Made by a program: the position numbers and the translations under genes. DNA of 64,000 nucleotides from Kineosporia mesophila (GTDB lineage: Bacteria > Actinomycetota > Actinomycetes > Actinomycetales > Kineosporiaceae): NCBI RefSeq assembly GCF_021129235.1, contig NZ_JAJOMA010000028.1:1-64000 (forward strand), given 5' to 3'. Of this stretch, positions 27,145 through 37,726 are shown piece after piece; position 1 is the first letter of the stretch; each line of letters opens with the position of its first letter. The notes beneath the pieces are model-generated. The model saw nothing but the letters and a program-made list of their open reading frames with translations. It ran no database searches and was not told where the DNA came from.

Positions 27145-29196
27145 GTGACGGATCCCCGCGCCCCCCACCGGGCCCTACCCCGCCGGAAAGCGTTGATCAG
27201 GACCGCGCTCGGGCTGTCCGCCGCGACGCTGGCTGTGGTCACGCTGACGCCGGTCGCCGACGCTCTGCCCGCCGCCCTGGGCGGCACCGATCCGGCTCCG
27301 CTGGTGGGTGCCGACAGCAAGAGCGCCATCGACGGCGAGTACCTGGTGATGCTGAAAGACCAGGCGGGCCTGAGCGCCGCCGGTGTCGACAGCGCCGGTG
27401 CGTCGGCCGGTTCGGTGGTGGCCGCGGCCGTGGAGCGCGGTGAAGACGCGGGTGCCCAGGTGCACGCCCGGTTCACCGAGGCGCTGCAGGGCTACTCGGC
27501 CACGCTGTCCGACGGCGAGCTCGCCGACATCCGCAAAGACCCGGCCGTCGACTACGTCGCGGTCAACCAGCGGTACACCTCCACCGCCACCTCGGGCACG
27601 CAGAAAGATGCCGAGTGGGGGCTCGACCGCATCGATCAGCACGCGAGCACGCTGAACGGCTCGTACTACTACTCGAACACCGGCAAGGGCGTCACCGCCT
27701 ACGTGGTGGACACCGGGGTCCGCAGCACCCACCGCGACTTCACCACCACGCTGGCCGGTAAGCAGGGCACCAGCCGGGTCTCCGGCGGTAAGTCCACGCT
27801 GTCCGGCGACACCAGCACCGAAGACTGCGAGGGTCACGGCACCCACGTCGCCGGCACCATCGGCGGCACCAACTACGGCGTGGCCAAAGAGGTCTCGCTG
27901 GTGCCGGTCCGGGTGCTCGACTGCAAGGGCGGCAGCACCAGCTCGATCGTGGCGCAGGGGCTCGACTGGGTGGTCTCGCACCACAAGAGCGGTGTGCCGG
28001 CCGTCGCGAACCTCAGCCTGACCAACGAGGGCGGCGAAGACCCGGTGGTCGAGGCCGCGGTCAAGCGGGTCATCGCCGACGGGGTCACCGTGGTGATCGC
28101 CGCCGGTAACGGCGACGCGGCCGGTGAGGGCATCCCGGCCTGCGACGTCTCCCCGAGCGACGTGAAGGCCGCGATCGTGGTCGGCGCCTCCACCAAGACC
28201 GACAAGAAGGCGACGTTCTCCAACTACGGCGACTGCGTCGACCTGTACGCGCCGGGCCTGAACATCACTTCCGACTGGGCCACCGGCGACACCCGTATCG
28301 CCAAGCTCTCCGGCACGTCGATGGCCACGCCGCACGTCACCGGCGCGGTGGCGCTGTACCTGCAGAAGCACCCCAAGGCCACGCCGAAGCAGGTGCAGGC
28401 AGCCATCCTCGGCGCCTCCACCGAGAACGTCGTCACCAAGGTGAGCACGAAGTGGCCGCGGCGCCTGCTGTTCTCCCCGCAGAAGGTGGCGCTCCCGGTG
28501 GCCACCACCTCCAAGACGTCGCTCACCAGCGGTACCTCCCTGCACAACGGCTCGTCGATCTCCAGCCCGAACGGCCTGTACGTGCTGTCCCAGACCGGTA
28601 AAGACCTGACGCTGAGCAAGCCCGGCGACCGGGTGCTCTGGCACTCCGGCAAGGGCGCTGCCTACACGCGCATGACCACCACCGGGAACCTGGTGTCGTA
28701 CAACGCCTACGGGCAGCGGGTCTGGTCGTCCGGCACCAGCGGCGGGGCCTCCACACTGAAGGTCACCAACGAGGGCCGGCTGACCATCGTCAACAGTTCC
28801 ACCCAGAAGACGGCCTGGGCCAGCAACAAGATCCAGAAGGTGGCCCCCACCCAGAACGTCGCCGGCCGCGCCACCCTGAACACGGGTTCGGCGCTCTACC
28901 GCGGCGGCCGCACGCTGGTGTCGAAGAACGGGAAGTACCGCCTGGCCTTCCGCACCGACGGCAACCTCACGGTGACGGAGAAGGGCGCGGGCGTCATCTG
29001 GAACACCGGCAAGAAGAACGCTGACTGGCTCACCGTGACGAGCACCGGCAACCTGTCGCTGGTCAACTCCAACGGCACCACCGCCTGGACCTCCAAGACC
29101 GCGGGTCAGGGCGCCAACCGGCTGCGCCTGCTGAGCAGCGGCAAGCTCCAGCTGGTGAAGACGAGTGGCACCAAGGTGGTCTGGACCGCCCGCTGA
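27145..29196 (+). CDS. Secreted subtilisin-like protease with two lectin-like repeats
   Basis: A 683-residue exported S8 protease. A signal region with twin basic residues (about 10-45) precedes an inhibitor I9 propeptide (about 60-145). The catalytic domain follows, with Asp189 in YVVDTG, His231 in EGHGTHVAGT and Ser392 in LSGTSMATPH; it resembles the proteinase K group, with NLSL at the oxyanion region. After residue ~450 two beta-prism repeats resemble bulb-type lectin domains (SISSPNGLYVLSQTGKDLTL and ALYRGGRTLV..GKYRLAFRTDGNLTV). The repeats probably bind glycans or cell wall and place the protease there. It ends at a 21-bp bidirectional hairpin. Confidence 0.92.
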   Translation: MTDPRAPHRALPRRKALIRTALGLSAATLAVVTLTPVADALPAALGGTDPAPLVGADSKSAIDGEYLVMLKDQAGLSAAGVDSAGASAGSVVAAAVERGEDAGAQVHARFTEALQGYSATLSDGELADIRKDPAVDYVAVNQRYTSTATSGTQKDAEWGLDRIDQHASTLNGSYYYSNTGKGVTAYVVDTGVRSTHRDFTTTLAGKQGTSRVSGGKSTLSGDTSTEDCEGHGTHVAGTIGGTNYGVAKEVSLVPVRVLDCKGGSTSSIVAQGLDWVVSHHKSGVPAVANLSLTNEGGEDPVVEAAVKRVIADGVTVVIAAGNGDAAGEGIPACDVSPSDVKAAIVVGASTKTDKKATFSNYGDCVDLYAPGLNITSDWATGDTRIAKLSGTSMATPHVTGAVALYLQKHPKATPKQVQAAILGASTENVVTKVSTKWPRRLLFSPQKVALPVATTSKTSLTSGTSLHNGSSISSPNGLYVLSQTGKDLTLSKPGDRVLWHSGKGAAYTRMTTTGNLVSYNAYGQRVWSSGTSGGASTLKVTNEGRLTIVNSSTQKTAWASNKIQKVAPTQNVAGRATLNTGSALYRGGRTLVSKNGKYRLAFRTDGNLTVTEKGAGVIWNTGKKNADWLTVTSTGNLSLVNSNGTTAWTSKTAGQGANRLRLLSSGKLQLVKTSGTKVVWTAR

Positions 29197-29209
29197 CCCC
29201 GACGTCCTC

Positions 29210-29255
29210 AAAGCACTGAAGCCCTCGCCGATCCCGGCGAGGGCTTCAGTGCTTT
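29210..29255. terminator. Bidirectional terminator between subtilisin and clpB
   Basis: A perfect 21-bp stem (29210-29230 with 29235-29255) with a 4-nt loop sits between two convergent genes. The AAA and TTT ends give short T-runs on both strands, so it can stop transcription from either side. Confidence 0.9.
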
Positions 29256-29264
29256 GTCAGAGCA

Positions 29265-31934
<2,670 letters not shown>

Positions 31935-31991
31935 GGTGCTCAGTTACCTCCGAGTGCTGTTTGAACTACTGCCCATCGCAACGCTCACAGA

Positions 31992-32012
31992 GTTGAGTCT
32001 GTTCCACTCAAG
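31992..32012. promoter_or_regulatory. HAIR operator (HspR box) upstream of clpB
   Basis: GTTGAGT, 7 bases, ACTCAAG: one mismatch to the consensus CTTGAGT-N7-ACTCAAG. It lies 58 bp before the clpB start, where HspR would block the promoter. Confidence 0.88.
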
Positions 32013-32050
32013 TTAGCGCATGCCCGCGTTGTCGGCTTTCCAAGAATGAG

Positions 32051-32085
32051 AAAAGGCCGGGACCCCGAGTGGGGATCCCGGCCCT
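32051..32085 (-). terminator. Intrinsic terminator of the DUF2993 gene
   Basis: A hairpin with a 12-bp stem and one bulge (about 32055-32083) is followed on the minus strand by TTTT. It lies 19 bp past the DUF2993 stop and insulates clpB. Confidence 0.85.
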
Positions 32086-32103
32086 TATGGCCTCGGTGCG
32101 ACG

Positions 32104-32832
32104 TCAGCCCAGCTGGACCTCGGTGGTCGTGGCGCGAACAGTCACGCCCTCCTTGCCCACCGTCACATCCTGGGCAGTGAACCCGAACGGCAGCTCGGGC
32201 AGGTGGTACGAACGGTTCAGCAGCGACTTCACCTGCGGGCGCAGCAGCGGGTCGATGTCGGCGAGGGAATCCTGCGTCAGCTGGAGCAGCAGGTCGCCGT
32301 CCTTGATCGTGACGCTGGCCTCGCCCTGCAGCTGGGTGCTGCCCAGCGGGCTCTCGTAAGTGCCGGTGATGGAGAGATTGCCGCTGTTGCCCTCGGTGAA
32401 TTCCACCTTGAGGTTGTCGTCGGGCATGTTGTCCGCGACCACCCGGTCGATGGACGCGTACCCGACCGTCGCGTCGGCCACGGCGGAGTCGACCGGCACA
32501 TCCCCCAGCCGGTGCTTCACCAGGTCGCCGAGGCTGGCGTGAATGCCGCGCATCTCCACGTCGAGCTCGTCGACGGTGACGCCGTCCTGCACGCTGAGAT
32601 CGTCGACCTTGGCGTTGACCTGATCGTACTTACCCCCGAGAGCCTGCGTGAGCAGCGGGAAACCGTGCACCTCGACGTCTGGCCGCTCGGCCAGGCCGGC
32701 CTCGCTCTGGACTCTCTCGGCAACCACGCGGCGGGCTGCCCACCAGGTCACGCGGTCGACAACGACCAGCAGCACAAGCACCACGAGTACGACCCCGACG
32801 AGCCGACGGATGATCACGACCAAACCCTTCAT
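32104..32832 (-). CDS. DUF2993 (LmeA-like) lipid-binding membrane-anchored protein
   Basis: A 242-residue protein with an uncleaved or signal-type helix (about 7-27), then an exported domain of the DUF2993 family. Family features are GFPLLTQALGGKYDQVNAKV near the start, the middle block LKVEFTEGNSGNLSITGTY, and the end LPELPFGFTAQDVTVGKEG. In mycobacteria LmeA binds phospholipids in the periplasm and helps mannan elongation; a similar envelope role is likely. ATG 32832 is my start, GTG 32817 is possible. It is transcribed alone. Confidence 0.85.
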   Translation of the reverse strand: MKGLVVIIRRLVGVVLVVLVLLVVVDRVTWWAARRVVAERVQSEAGLAERPDVEVHGFPLLTQALGGKYDQVNAKVDDLSVQDGVTVDELDVEMRGIHASLGDLVKHRLGDVPVDSAVADATVGYASIDRVVADNMPDDNLKVEFTEGNSGNLSITGTYESPLGSTQLQGEASVTIKDGDLLLQLTQDSLADIDPLLRPQVKSLLNRSYHLPELPFGFTAQDVTVGKEGVTVRATTTEVQLG

Positions 32833-33305
32833 GACGATCTGGGAGCAGGCTGAGCACTGACGGGTAACCGTGACATACCCGAACGGTCGAGCAACAATCG
32901 GGGCCGTTGGGGAATGAGATCGCGATTGGCGCATTCCGGCCACCCGGGAACCGCGGGTTGGGGGCGAGACCTGGGCAGCGCGCTCGGTGTCGCACCACCC
33001 AGGCCCCGCAGCCTGGGGGACTCATGCGGGCCAATGCCTCACGCAGAGTTTCCTAGTTGCAGTTCTGAGTATGTGGTGAGGTTCGTACGGGTTGTCACCA
33101 AGACTGGATCGACGCCGCCGAACCTTGCTGGAAAAACTTCTCAGATAGCGCAATCCGACGTCAAGGAGTAGCCGGGTCATATCGACGAAATCGCGGTTGA
33201 TCGCTACTTTCCGTGATGTCATTCAAAGAACCGGACATGGAGCGCTGCCCTACGCAACAATGACCCGCACATATCGGACGCCTGTACAGAGAGAAGCGTG
33301 AACTG
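32833..33305. other. 473-bp divergent intergenic region
   Basis: This lies between the DUF2993 gene (leftward) and the LURP-one gene (rightward) and must carry both promoters. The part from 33100 to 33300 is less GC-rich than its neighbours. No open frame shows actinobacterial codon bias and I see no strong inverted repeat. Confidence 0.6.
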
Positions 33306-33908
33306 ATGGTCTCCGACCTGAGGAGCATCGAGCGTTTCGCGGTGACCCAGAAAATCACCCTGCTGGTCAACCGTTACGAGATCCGGGAGCTGCGGCCCGA
33401 CGGCAGCACCGGTGACCTGCTGGCCTTCGCCCAGCAGAAGCGCCTGGCGTTCAAGGAGGAGGTCACCTTCTACGCTGACGAGAACCGCACGGAGCCGGTG
33501 TTCAGCTTCAAGGCTCGTCAGCGCCTCGACCTCGGTGCCACCTACGACGTGCAGGACGCCGCCGGCCAGACCATCGGCTGGTTCCGCAAGGACTTCGGCA
33601 AATCACTCCTGCGCAGCTCGTGGCACATGGGCTTCGCCAACAGCCCGGTCGAGCTGTTCGGCACCGAGCGCAACAAGAACGTGGCCATCGCGCGCCGGCT
33701 GTGGGAGTTTCTGCCCATCGTCAGCGACCTGCCGTCCCCGTTCGTCTTCCACTTCGACTTCACCGACCCGGACGGCACGGTGCTCCTGAGCTCGCAGCGC
33801 AAGCGCTCCCTGCGCGACCGCTACGAGGTCGAGGTACCGGGCGCCCGTCTGGACGGCCGTCTGGCCGCCGCGATGGCCGTGGCGCTGGACGCCCTGCAGT
33901 CCCGGTAG
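33306..33908 (+). CDS. LURP-one-related / scramblase-fold protein
   Basis: A 200-residue soluble protein with the 12-stranded tubby/scramblase-like fold of the LURP-one-related family. Signs are the N-terminal ERFAVTQKITLLVNRYEI, the strand pair EPVFSFKARQRLDLGATYDV and the turn GQTIGWFRKDFGKSLLRSSW. In actinobacteria such proteins are common but their role is unknown; the fold suggests binding of membrane lipid or ligand. There is no signal peptide or transmembrane helix. The gene is followed by a 12-bp hairpin. Confidence 0.82.
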   Translation: MVSDLRSIERFAVTQKITLLVNRYEIRELRPDGSTGDLLAFAQQKRLAFKEEVTFYADENRTEPVFSFKARQRLDLGATYDVQDAAGQTIGWFRKDFGKSLLRSSWHMGFANSPVELFGTERNKNVAIARRLWEFLPIVSDLPSPFVFHFDFTDPDGTVLLSSQRKRSLRDRYEVEVPGARLDGRLAAAMAVALDALQSR

Positions 33909-33921
33909 CCCATCCCGGCCT

Positions 33922-33956
33922 CCCGTGTCCGGGTGATCGCATCGCCCGGACACGGG
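33922..33956 (+). terminator. Hairpin after the LURP-one gene
   Basis: A perfect 12-bp stem (33922-33933 with 33945-33956) with an 11-nt loop, 14 bp past the stop. No T-run follows. Confidence 0.6.
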
Positions 33957-34645
33957 AACCGTGAGCGGCACGAAAACCGGCACGGTGAGCTGAACCTCGG
34001 TCACCGACCCGGGCAGGACCGGAAACCGCAGGCTGACGGCGATCCCGGCGGGCCCCACGCTCTTCGGCTCCCGGCCGCAGGTGCAGTCGGACCGGCCACC
34101 GTCGGCCCCCGTCCACTCGGCGCCCGGCAGCGCCGGCCGGGCGCCCGGGCAGTGGCTGAATCAGCGCAGCGCTGAACGGGATTGGCATCTCCGTGCTGAA
34201 CGGTCGGCCGATCGGGAGATCTCGAGGACCGCGAGCGTCCGGTCGCGCGCTATCAGGCGCGGATCCCGGGCCCGGTGCGCCGCCCGGGCCGAGACCTCCT
34301 CGCGGGACCTCGTCCCACTGAGCGGGTCTGGCCACCAGCCGCGCACCACCTCGACGCAGGGCGGGATCTCCCCGAGTGCAGCGCCATCCGCTTCTCCCCT
34401 CCGAAGACGCGGACTCAGCTGTCCCCTGAACACTCGGGCATCTCCCTTCTTCCCTCCGGACGCCGTGAGCCGATCACACGGTGTACTCACGACGACGTGG
34501 ACCATTTTAGGGGCGATTGAAGCCGAGACACACTCTCAGTGAATGAGATCACGTTATATGCGCAATATCTATAACACCGAGCTATCAAGTCCTGAGCAGA
34601 AATCAGAATTAGAACGAGTGACCGAAAGTAGTTAACTACGGAATG
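33957..34645. other. Long region without a supported gene; possible minus-strand gene remnant
   Basis: No intact gene is supported. On the minus strand several frames give coherent protein-like pieces in order: RDPRLIARDRTLAVLEI near 34250-34200, MPIPFSAALIQPLPGRPA near 34190-34135, and GIAVSLRFPVLPGSVTEVQL then TVPVFVPLTVPV near 34050-33965. They need two frame changes to join, so this may be a decayed gene of unknown family, or chance. The last 130 bases (34510-34640) are AT-rich and lack any open frame. Confidence 0.35.
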
Positions 34646-34975
34646 TCACTGAACCAGGCGGAGATGGCGCCCCGGTTCGATGCCCCATTCCTGCGCCCGG
34701 CCCGTCTCGGTCTCCAGGATCCAGCCGGAGCGCGGCCGTGGGAGCCCGACCCGCTGCGGCACCATCGGCACCACGGCCAGCACGGTTCCGTCGCGCCGCA
34801 CGTAGACCACGTCGATCGCGAAGCGCATACCGATCGTGTGCACGCTCGACCCCGGCCTGAGCACCAGCCCGGTGGCGACCCCGTCCCGGCCGAGCAGCCC
34901 CCGCGACCGCTGCGCATAGCTCGTCGCCATCTCCACCTCGGCGACCTCGACACCGTCCACGAGCAACCCGGCCAC
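34646..34975 (-). CDS. DUF192 family protein
   Basis: A 109-residue protein that is almost entirely the DUF192 domain, a small beta-rich fold of unknown function. Family signatures are SRGLLGRDGVATGLVLRPGS and the sequence HTIGMRFAIDVVYVRRDGTV, ending in the usual substrate-pocket-like WILETETGRAQEWGI. Many relatives are exported; this one shows no signal peptide. GTG 34975 is chosen because GGGAGG lies 5 nt upstream; longer frames run into the tandem repeat and are not coding. It appears to be a single gene. Confidence 0.85.
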   Translation of the reverse strand: MAGLLVDGVEVAEVEMATSYAQRSRGLLGRDGVATGLVLRPGSSVHTIGMRFAIDVVYVRRDGTVLAVVPMVPQRVGLPRPRSGWILETETGRAQEWGIEPGRHLRLVQ

Positions 34976-35587
34976 ACAATCCTCCCGAACGTCACCCTCA
35001 CACCGATTCGCACCATGTAACCGTGTGGTGTGGCGCAGTGACCAGCACATGAGCCGGGTGGCCGGCTCTTCCGGCCGCGGGCGCGGTGGGCCGGCTCTTC
35101 CGGCCCGCGGGCGCGGTGGCCGGCTCTTCCGGCCGCAGGCGCGGTGAGCGGCCCCCGCCGGGCAGATGGTGAAGAGCTCCCTCGACACGGGATCGGCTCG
35201 GAAAATCGGCGCCCCGGCCCAGGGTGAGCGGCACGATCATCGACGGTGAGGTGACGGGTGCGTCGCGCGGGGGACAACACGCCCCAGGCCTTCCGGCTCG
35301 GCCCCGGCATGACCGTCGCCAACGTCAGCTACGACCGGCCAGGCCGGCCGGGGCAGCTCGCGGCCGAGACGGCGGGCGGGGCCGCGAGAGCGCGGCTTTC
35401 GTCGCCGTCTCCGGTCCCGGTCCGACAGCAGAGCTTGTGGACGTCGATGAGACTCCGGAGCCCGAGCCCTCCACCGGGTGCCTCTGCGTGCGCAGCGACC
35501 TGTGTACCCCCCCGGAACGCGGGTGGTCACCCGGTACGGCGCTCCTGACGGCGATCCCCGCAATCGCCGTCAGCGCCCGTAGTGAGG
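34976..35587. other. 612-bp region with tandem hairpin repeats, no supported gene
   Basis: Apart from the repeat at 35061-35146 I see no feature. Open frames such as 35224-35676 are Pro/Arg/Ser-rich and lack family resemblance or a ribosome-binding site. Confidence 0.55.
35061..35146. repeat. Three tandem ~28-bp hairpin repeats
   Basis: Three copies (35061-35088, 35089-35118, 35119-35146) of a 28-30 bp unit. Each contains the dyad GCCGG-CTCTT-CCGGC, so each copy could fold into a small hairpin. Copies differ by one or two inserted or changed bases. Confidence 0.85.
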
Positions 35588-36073
35588 TCAGTTCTTACCG
35601 AGGTCGTCCAGGTACTGCTCCAGCCCGGCCACGACCATCCGGTGGTCTTCCACCTCGGGCAGACCGGAGACGGTGACCGTGCCGACCACTCCCACCCCGT
35701 GCACGTGCACCGGGAACGACCCGCCGTGCGCCGCGTACTCGTCGGGGTCGAGGCGGAAGCGCTCTTCGAAGGTGACACCGTCGGCGAACGCCTGACGGCC
35801 CACGAGGAGCGAGGACAGGCCGAAACGATCGACCACAGCGGCCTTCCGGCGGATCCAGGCATCGTTGTCGGCGCTGGTGCCGGGCAGGGCGTAGTGGAAG
35901 AGCTGCTGGCCGTTGCGGCGCAGGTCGACGGTCACCGGAGCACGGCGGGAGGCCGCGAGCTCGACCAGGATGATGCCGATCTGCCAGGCGTCGTCATTGT
36001 CGAAGCCAGGCAGCCGTAGACGGCGCTCCTGGTCTTCGATCTCCTCGATGAGGGAGGCAAGCTCGGAATCCAT
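35588..36073 (-). CDS. UPF0303 / GlcG-HbpS-like heme-degrading domain protein
   Basis: A 161-residue cytoplasmic protein of the UPF0303 family. The diagnostic parts are the N-terminal LIEEIEDQERRLRLPGFDND, the central RRNGQQLFHYALPGTSADND and WIRRKAAVVDRFG, and the C-terminal AAHGGSFPVHVHGVGVVGTV. Related HbpS/GlcG-fold proteins bind heme or small cofactors; the actual role here is unknown. ATG 36073 is my start, GTG 36079 possible. It begins 12 bp after the hspR stop on the same strand, so it may be read from the heat-shock operon. Confidence 0.85.
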   Translation of the reverse strand: MDSELASLIEEIEDQERRLRLPGFDNDDAWQIGIILVELAASRRAPVTVDLRRNGQQLFHYALPGTSADNDAWIRRKAAVVDRFGLSSLLVGRQAFADGVTFEERFRLDPDEYAAHGGSFPVHVHGVGVVGTVTVSGLPEVEDHRMVVAGLEQYLDDLGKN

Positions 36074-36084
36074 GGTCACCAGTC

Positions 36085-36540
36085 TTACCGGCCGGGCCGC
36101 CAGACGACCAGCGCCGTGGAGGTGACGGGCCGCCGCGGACGGCGACCGGGAGGCACCGCGACGATGTCGCCGCCGGGTTCGGCCGCGAAGACCCGCCCGG
36201 CGCTGCGCAGCTTGGCCTGCACCAGGCGCAGCTCGTCCATCAGCTGCTCGACCTGACCGCGCAGGGCCCGGTTCTCGTACTCCAGTTCGAGAATCCGCTT
36301 GATCCCGGCCAGGTTGACGCCCTCCTCCTGGGAAAGGCGCTGCACCTCGCGAAGGGACGCGACATCCCGGGCCGAGTAACGACGGCCGCGGCCGGCCGAC
36401 CGGCCCGGGGTCACCAGGCCGAGTCGGTCGTACTGCCGCAACGTCTGCGGGTGCATCCCGGCGAGTTGTGCCGCTACCGAGATGACGAAGATGGGTGCGT
36501 CCGGATCGACGCTGAACTCGACGTTGATCTCGTCAGCCAT
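36085..36540 (-). CDS. hspR: HspR heat-shock repressor (MerR family)
   Basis: A 151-residue MerR-family repressor. The winged helix has VISVAAQLAGMHPQTLRQYD and RLGLVTPGRSAGRGRRYS, then a coiled coil (ILELEYENRALRGQVEQLMD). Actinobacterial HspR binds HAIR boxes and needs DnaK as co-repressor, so the operon is shut down when free DnaK is available. This copy is the last of dnaK-grpE-dnaJ-hspR, 8 bp past dnaJ. Its targets in this window are the boxes upstream of dnaK and clpB. The basic, Pro-rich C-terminal tail is longer than the dimer helix needs. Confidence 0.95.
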   Translation of the reverse strand: MADEINVEFSVDPDAPIFVISVAAQLAGMHPQTLRQYDRLGLVTPGRSAGRGRRYSARDVASLREVQRLSQEEGVNLAGIKRILELEYENRALRGQVEQLMDELRLVQAKLRSAGRVFAAEPGGDIVAVPPGRRPRRPVTSTALVVWRPGR

Positions 36541-36548
36541 GACATGCC

Positions 36549-37643
36549 TCAGGTCGGGCGGTTGTCGTCGAGACGGGAGAACAGGTCGGCGCGGGGGTTC
36601 TCCCCGGCCGTGTTCTCGGCGAACGTCTTCAGCGCCTCACGGGCCTTGCCGTCCACCCTCTGTGGAACGGCCACCTGGAGGGTGACCAGCAGATCGCCGG
36701 TGCGCTTGGCCGTCTTCACCCCACGGCCGCGGGCACGCAGCGTGCGCCCGGAGGGTGTGCCGGCCGGAACCTTCATCTTCACCCGCGCGCCGTCGGGTGT
36801 CGGTACCTCGACCTCAGTGCCGAAGACGGCCTCGGGAAAGGTGACCGGCACCGTGATGCGCACGTCGGCACCGTCGAGCGTGAAGATCGGGTGCGGCTCG
36901 ACCGAGACGGTGACCCAGAGGTCGCCCGGCTCGCCGCCGACGTCCGACATCTTGCCCTTGCCCCGCAGCCGCACCTTCTGGCCGTCCCGGACCCCGGCCG
37001 GGATCCGGGCTGTGATGGTGCGCAGTCCGGCCTGCGGGTCGTCGACCCGCAGATTGAGCTGTGCACCCTCCATCGCCTGCCGGAAAGTGAGAGTGGCCGC
37101 GGCATTCAGGTCACCGCCGCGCATCGGGCCGCGCGGTGACCGATGGCCACCGGCACTCCCCGGCGGGAAGAGACCGTTGAGCATGTCCTCGAAGATGGGC
37201 GACTCGGCGCCACCCCGGCCGCCGGCACCGGTACCCGCACCGGCGCCTCCGCCCGTGGTGTAGCGCACCCGCTGCTGACCGGCGCCGGGCATACCGCCAC
37301 CGCCCGGCATACCGCCGCCGAACAGGTTGCCCAGCAGGTCTTCGAAGCCCGCACCGTTACCCGCGGAAGGACCACCGCCACCGCCGGCCGTGAAACGCGC
37401 ACCGCCCCGGGACATCGCCCGGATCGCGTCGTACTGCTGCCGCTGCTCGGAGTCGGAGAGCACCGCGTAGGCCTCGCCGACCTCCTTGAACCGCTTGTCG
37501 GCACCCTTGTCACCTGGGTTGGCATCCGGGTGGTGCAGGCGCGCGAGCTTGCGGTACGCCTTCTTGATGTCCGCAGCGCTGGCGTTCTGCGGCACCCCGA
37601 GTACCGAGTAGAAGTCCTTTTCGAACCAGTCCTGGCCCGCCAT
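36549..37643 (-). CDS. dnaJ: DnaJ-type co-chaperone without zinc finger
   Basis: A 364-residue J-protein. The J domain (about 9-73) has the HPD tripeptide in [11 protein letters not shown] Gly-rich region (80-160) follows, then two C-terminal beta domains (180-345). No CxxCxGxG zinc-finger repeats and in fact no cysteine is present, so it is of the CbpA / class B type, although it holds the place of DnaJ in the dnaK operon. It stimulates DnaK ATPase and delivers clients. ATG 37643 has AAGGAG about 8 nt upstream. An 18-bp hairpin separates it from grpE. Confidence 0.92.
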   Translation of the reverse strand: MAGQDWFEKDFYSVLGVPQNASAADIKKAYRKLARLHHPDANPGDKGADKRFKEVGEAYAVLSDSEQRQQYDAIRAMSRGGARFTAGGGGGPSAGNGAGFEDLLGNLFGGGMPGGGGMPGAGQQRVRYTTGGGAGAGTGAGGRGGAESPIFEDMLNGLFPPGSAGGHRSPRGPMRGGDLNAAATLTFRQAMEGAQLNLRVDDPQAGLRTITARIPAGVRDGQKVRLRGKGKMSDVGGEPGDLWVTVSVEPHPIFTLDGADVRITVPVTFPEAVFGTEVEVPTPDGARVKMKVPAGTPSGRTLRARGRGVKTAKRTGDLLVTLQVAVPQRVDGKAREALKTFAENTAGENPRADLFSRLDDNRPT

Positions 37644-37670
37644 GTGTCTCTCCTTGAGCCGCCGGGAGGC

Positions 37671-37712
37671 CCGGAGCGGGAAACGGCTGCTGTCAGCCGT
37701 TTCCCGCTCCGG
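37671..37712 (-). other. Perfect 18-bp hairpin between grpE and dnaJ
   Basis: Stem 37671-37688 with 37695-37712, loop 6 nt, lying 15 bp after the grpE stop and 28 bp before the dnaJ start. There is no T-run, so it may act as an attenuator or as a stability or processing element within the operon mRNA. Confidence 0.8.
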
Positions 37713-37726
37713 TCACGGGCGAGGTG

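Noticed and set aside
27175-29211. 678-codon open frame antisense to the subtilisin gene
   Set aside because: The plus strand has the full catalytic triad and propeptide; this frame is composition-driven.
34081-34542. 153-codon open frame on the plus strand
   Set aside because: It is Ser/Arg/Pro-rich with no ribosome-binding site or recognisable fold.
35061-35146. CRISPR array
   Set aside because: Copies are directly adjacent with no unique spacers, there are only three, and no cas genes are present.
35224-35676. 150-codon open frame overlapping the UPF0303 gene
   Set aside because: Its 3' part is opposite a conserved gene and its 5' part lacks coding features.
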